Source of the DNA: Bacteroides sp. | GTDB taxonomy: Bacteria; Bacteroidota; Bacteroidia; Bacteroidales; Bacteroidaceae | Assembly (NCBI GenBank): GCA_019412865.1 | Contig: DXOJ01000655.1 | Coordinates: forward strand, 1 to 15,380 | Length of the DNA: 15,380 nt | Reading direction: 5' to 3' | Shown here: positions 14,910-15,380 of the stretch, piece by piece | Layout: the number at the start of each line of letters is the position of its first letter | Numbering within the stretch: position 1 is the stretch's first letter | Position numbers and translations under genes: made by a program | Notes under the pieces: model-generated | The model's input: only the letters and a program-made list of their open reading frames with translations | The model's database searches: none | Told to the model about the DNA's origin: nothing

Positions 14910-15380
14910 ATGAAAACATTCGTCTTGATGATGGTAAGTCTGTTGTTTGCTGTTTCTTTGGAAGCGCAGAACAAGTCTTTTTATGATTTTACAGTGAAAA
15001 CGATTGATGGCAAAGACTTTCCTCTTTCTTCATTGAAAGGTAAGAAAGTGCTTGTGGTCAACGTGGCTTCTAAGTGCGGACTGACGCCACAGTATGCTCA
15101 ACTGGAGAAACTGTATGAGAAATATAAAGATAAAGACTTTGTAATAATTGGTTTCCCGGCAAATAACTTTATGGGGCAGGAGCCTGGAAGTAATGAGGAA
15201 ATAGCTCAATTCTGTTCTTTGAATTACGATGTGACTTTCCCGATGATGGCTAAGATTTCCGTCAAAGGAAAAGAAATTGCTCCCCTTTATCAATGGCTGA
15301 CAGAGAAGAAACTGAATGGTAAAGAAGATGCGTCGGTTCAGTGGAATCTCCAGAAATTCATGATTGATGAGAACGGAAAC
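14910..15380 (+). CDS. Exported glutathione peroxidase-family thiol peroxidase (3' end cut by window)
   Basis: The frame runs from ATG 14910 through the window end: 157 codons seen, only a few probably missing. A signal peptide (MKTFVLMMVSLLFAVSLEAQ) suggests a periplasmic protein, which would reduce hydroperoxides there. The peroxidatic cysteine is Cys56 in NVASKCGLTPQY, encoded by TGC, so it is not a selenoprotein. Gln90 (GQEPGSNEE), Trp145 and Asn146 (VQWN) complete the expected catalytic tetrad. Cys102 in AQFCSLNYDV lies 46 residues after Cys56, the spacing of the resolving cysteine in thioredoxin-dependent members such as yeast Gpx3, so thioredoxin-type recycling is more likely than glutathione. 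The usual FPCNQF motif is FPANNF here. It lies 59 bases after GH97 but has no obvious part in glycan use and is probably a neighbour rather than a locus member. Confidence 0.95.
   Translation, partial: MKTFVLMMVSLLFAVSLEAQNKSFYDFTVKTIDGKDFPLSSLKGKKVLVVNVASKCGLTPQYAQLEKLYEKYKDKDFVIIGFPANNFMGQEPGSNEEIAQFCSLNYDVTFPMMAKISVKGKEIAPLYQWLTEKKLNGKEDASVQWNLQKFMIDENGN

Noticed and set aside
15075..15077. A selenocysteine at the active site of the glutathione peroxidase.
   Set aside because: The codon is TGC, an ordinary cysteine, and the frame has no internal TGA.

Overview
The window looks like chromosome of a gut Bacteroides species (Bacteroidota). The evidence is a SusC/SusD-type outer-membrane pair, several exported glycoside hydrolases of families expanded in Bacteroides (GH92, GH97), a SusD lipobox followed by acidic residues, A-rich leaders before start codons, and a match to the Bacteroides -7 promoter consensus (TAnnTTTG). 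Every gene I support is on the + strand. I recall three GH92 genes clustered in B. thetaiotaomicron around BT_3958-BT_3965 and this layout resembles that, but I could not check it.

Layout. 1-3094: a SusC-like TonB-dependent transporter, missing only its extreme 5' end at the window edge and split by a frameshift near 1855-1862. 3122-4744: its SusD-like surface glycan-binding lipoprotein. 4745-5050: a 306-base gap with a long hairpin, a 12-bp direct repeat and a possible promoter. 5051-12841: a tight run of GH92 alpha-mannosidase, GH92, a lipoprotein of the basic secretory protein (BSP) metallopeptidase family, and a third GH92, with gaps of 6, 12 and 9 bases. 12842-12902: a short gap with a perfect -7 promoter element. 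12903-14850: a GH97 glycosidase with a retaining-type catalytic Asp, broken by one extra A in an A8 tract. 14910-15380: an exported glutathione peroxidase running off the window end.

How the genes fit together. This is a polysaccharide utilisation locus aimed at mannose-rich glycans, most simply host or yeast N-glycans or mannoproteins. SusD would capture glycan at the surface and SusC import it. Three GH92 enzymes with cleavable signal peptides would trim mannose in the periplasm. The BSP-type lipoprotein could attack the protein part of a glycoprotein, and the GH97 could remove an alpha-galactosyl or related cap. No endo-acting glycanase, SusE/F-like protein, or regulator (HTCS, ECF sigma/anti-sigma) is visible, so those would lie upstream or elsewhere. 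The SusC N-terminus has no STN signalling domain, which argues against ECF sigma/FecR-type control.

Most notable observations: two frameshifts at slippage-prone sequences in an otherwise intact locus; division of the GH92 enzymes into one with the full alpha-1,2-mannosidase residue set and two lacking it; and a peptidase-family gene inside the mannosidase operon. I found no RNA gene, CRISPR array, insertion sequence, origin or attachment site.
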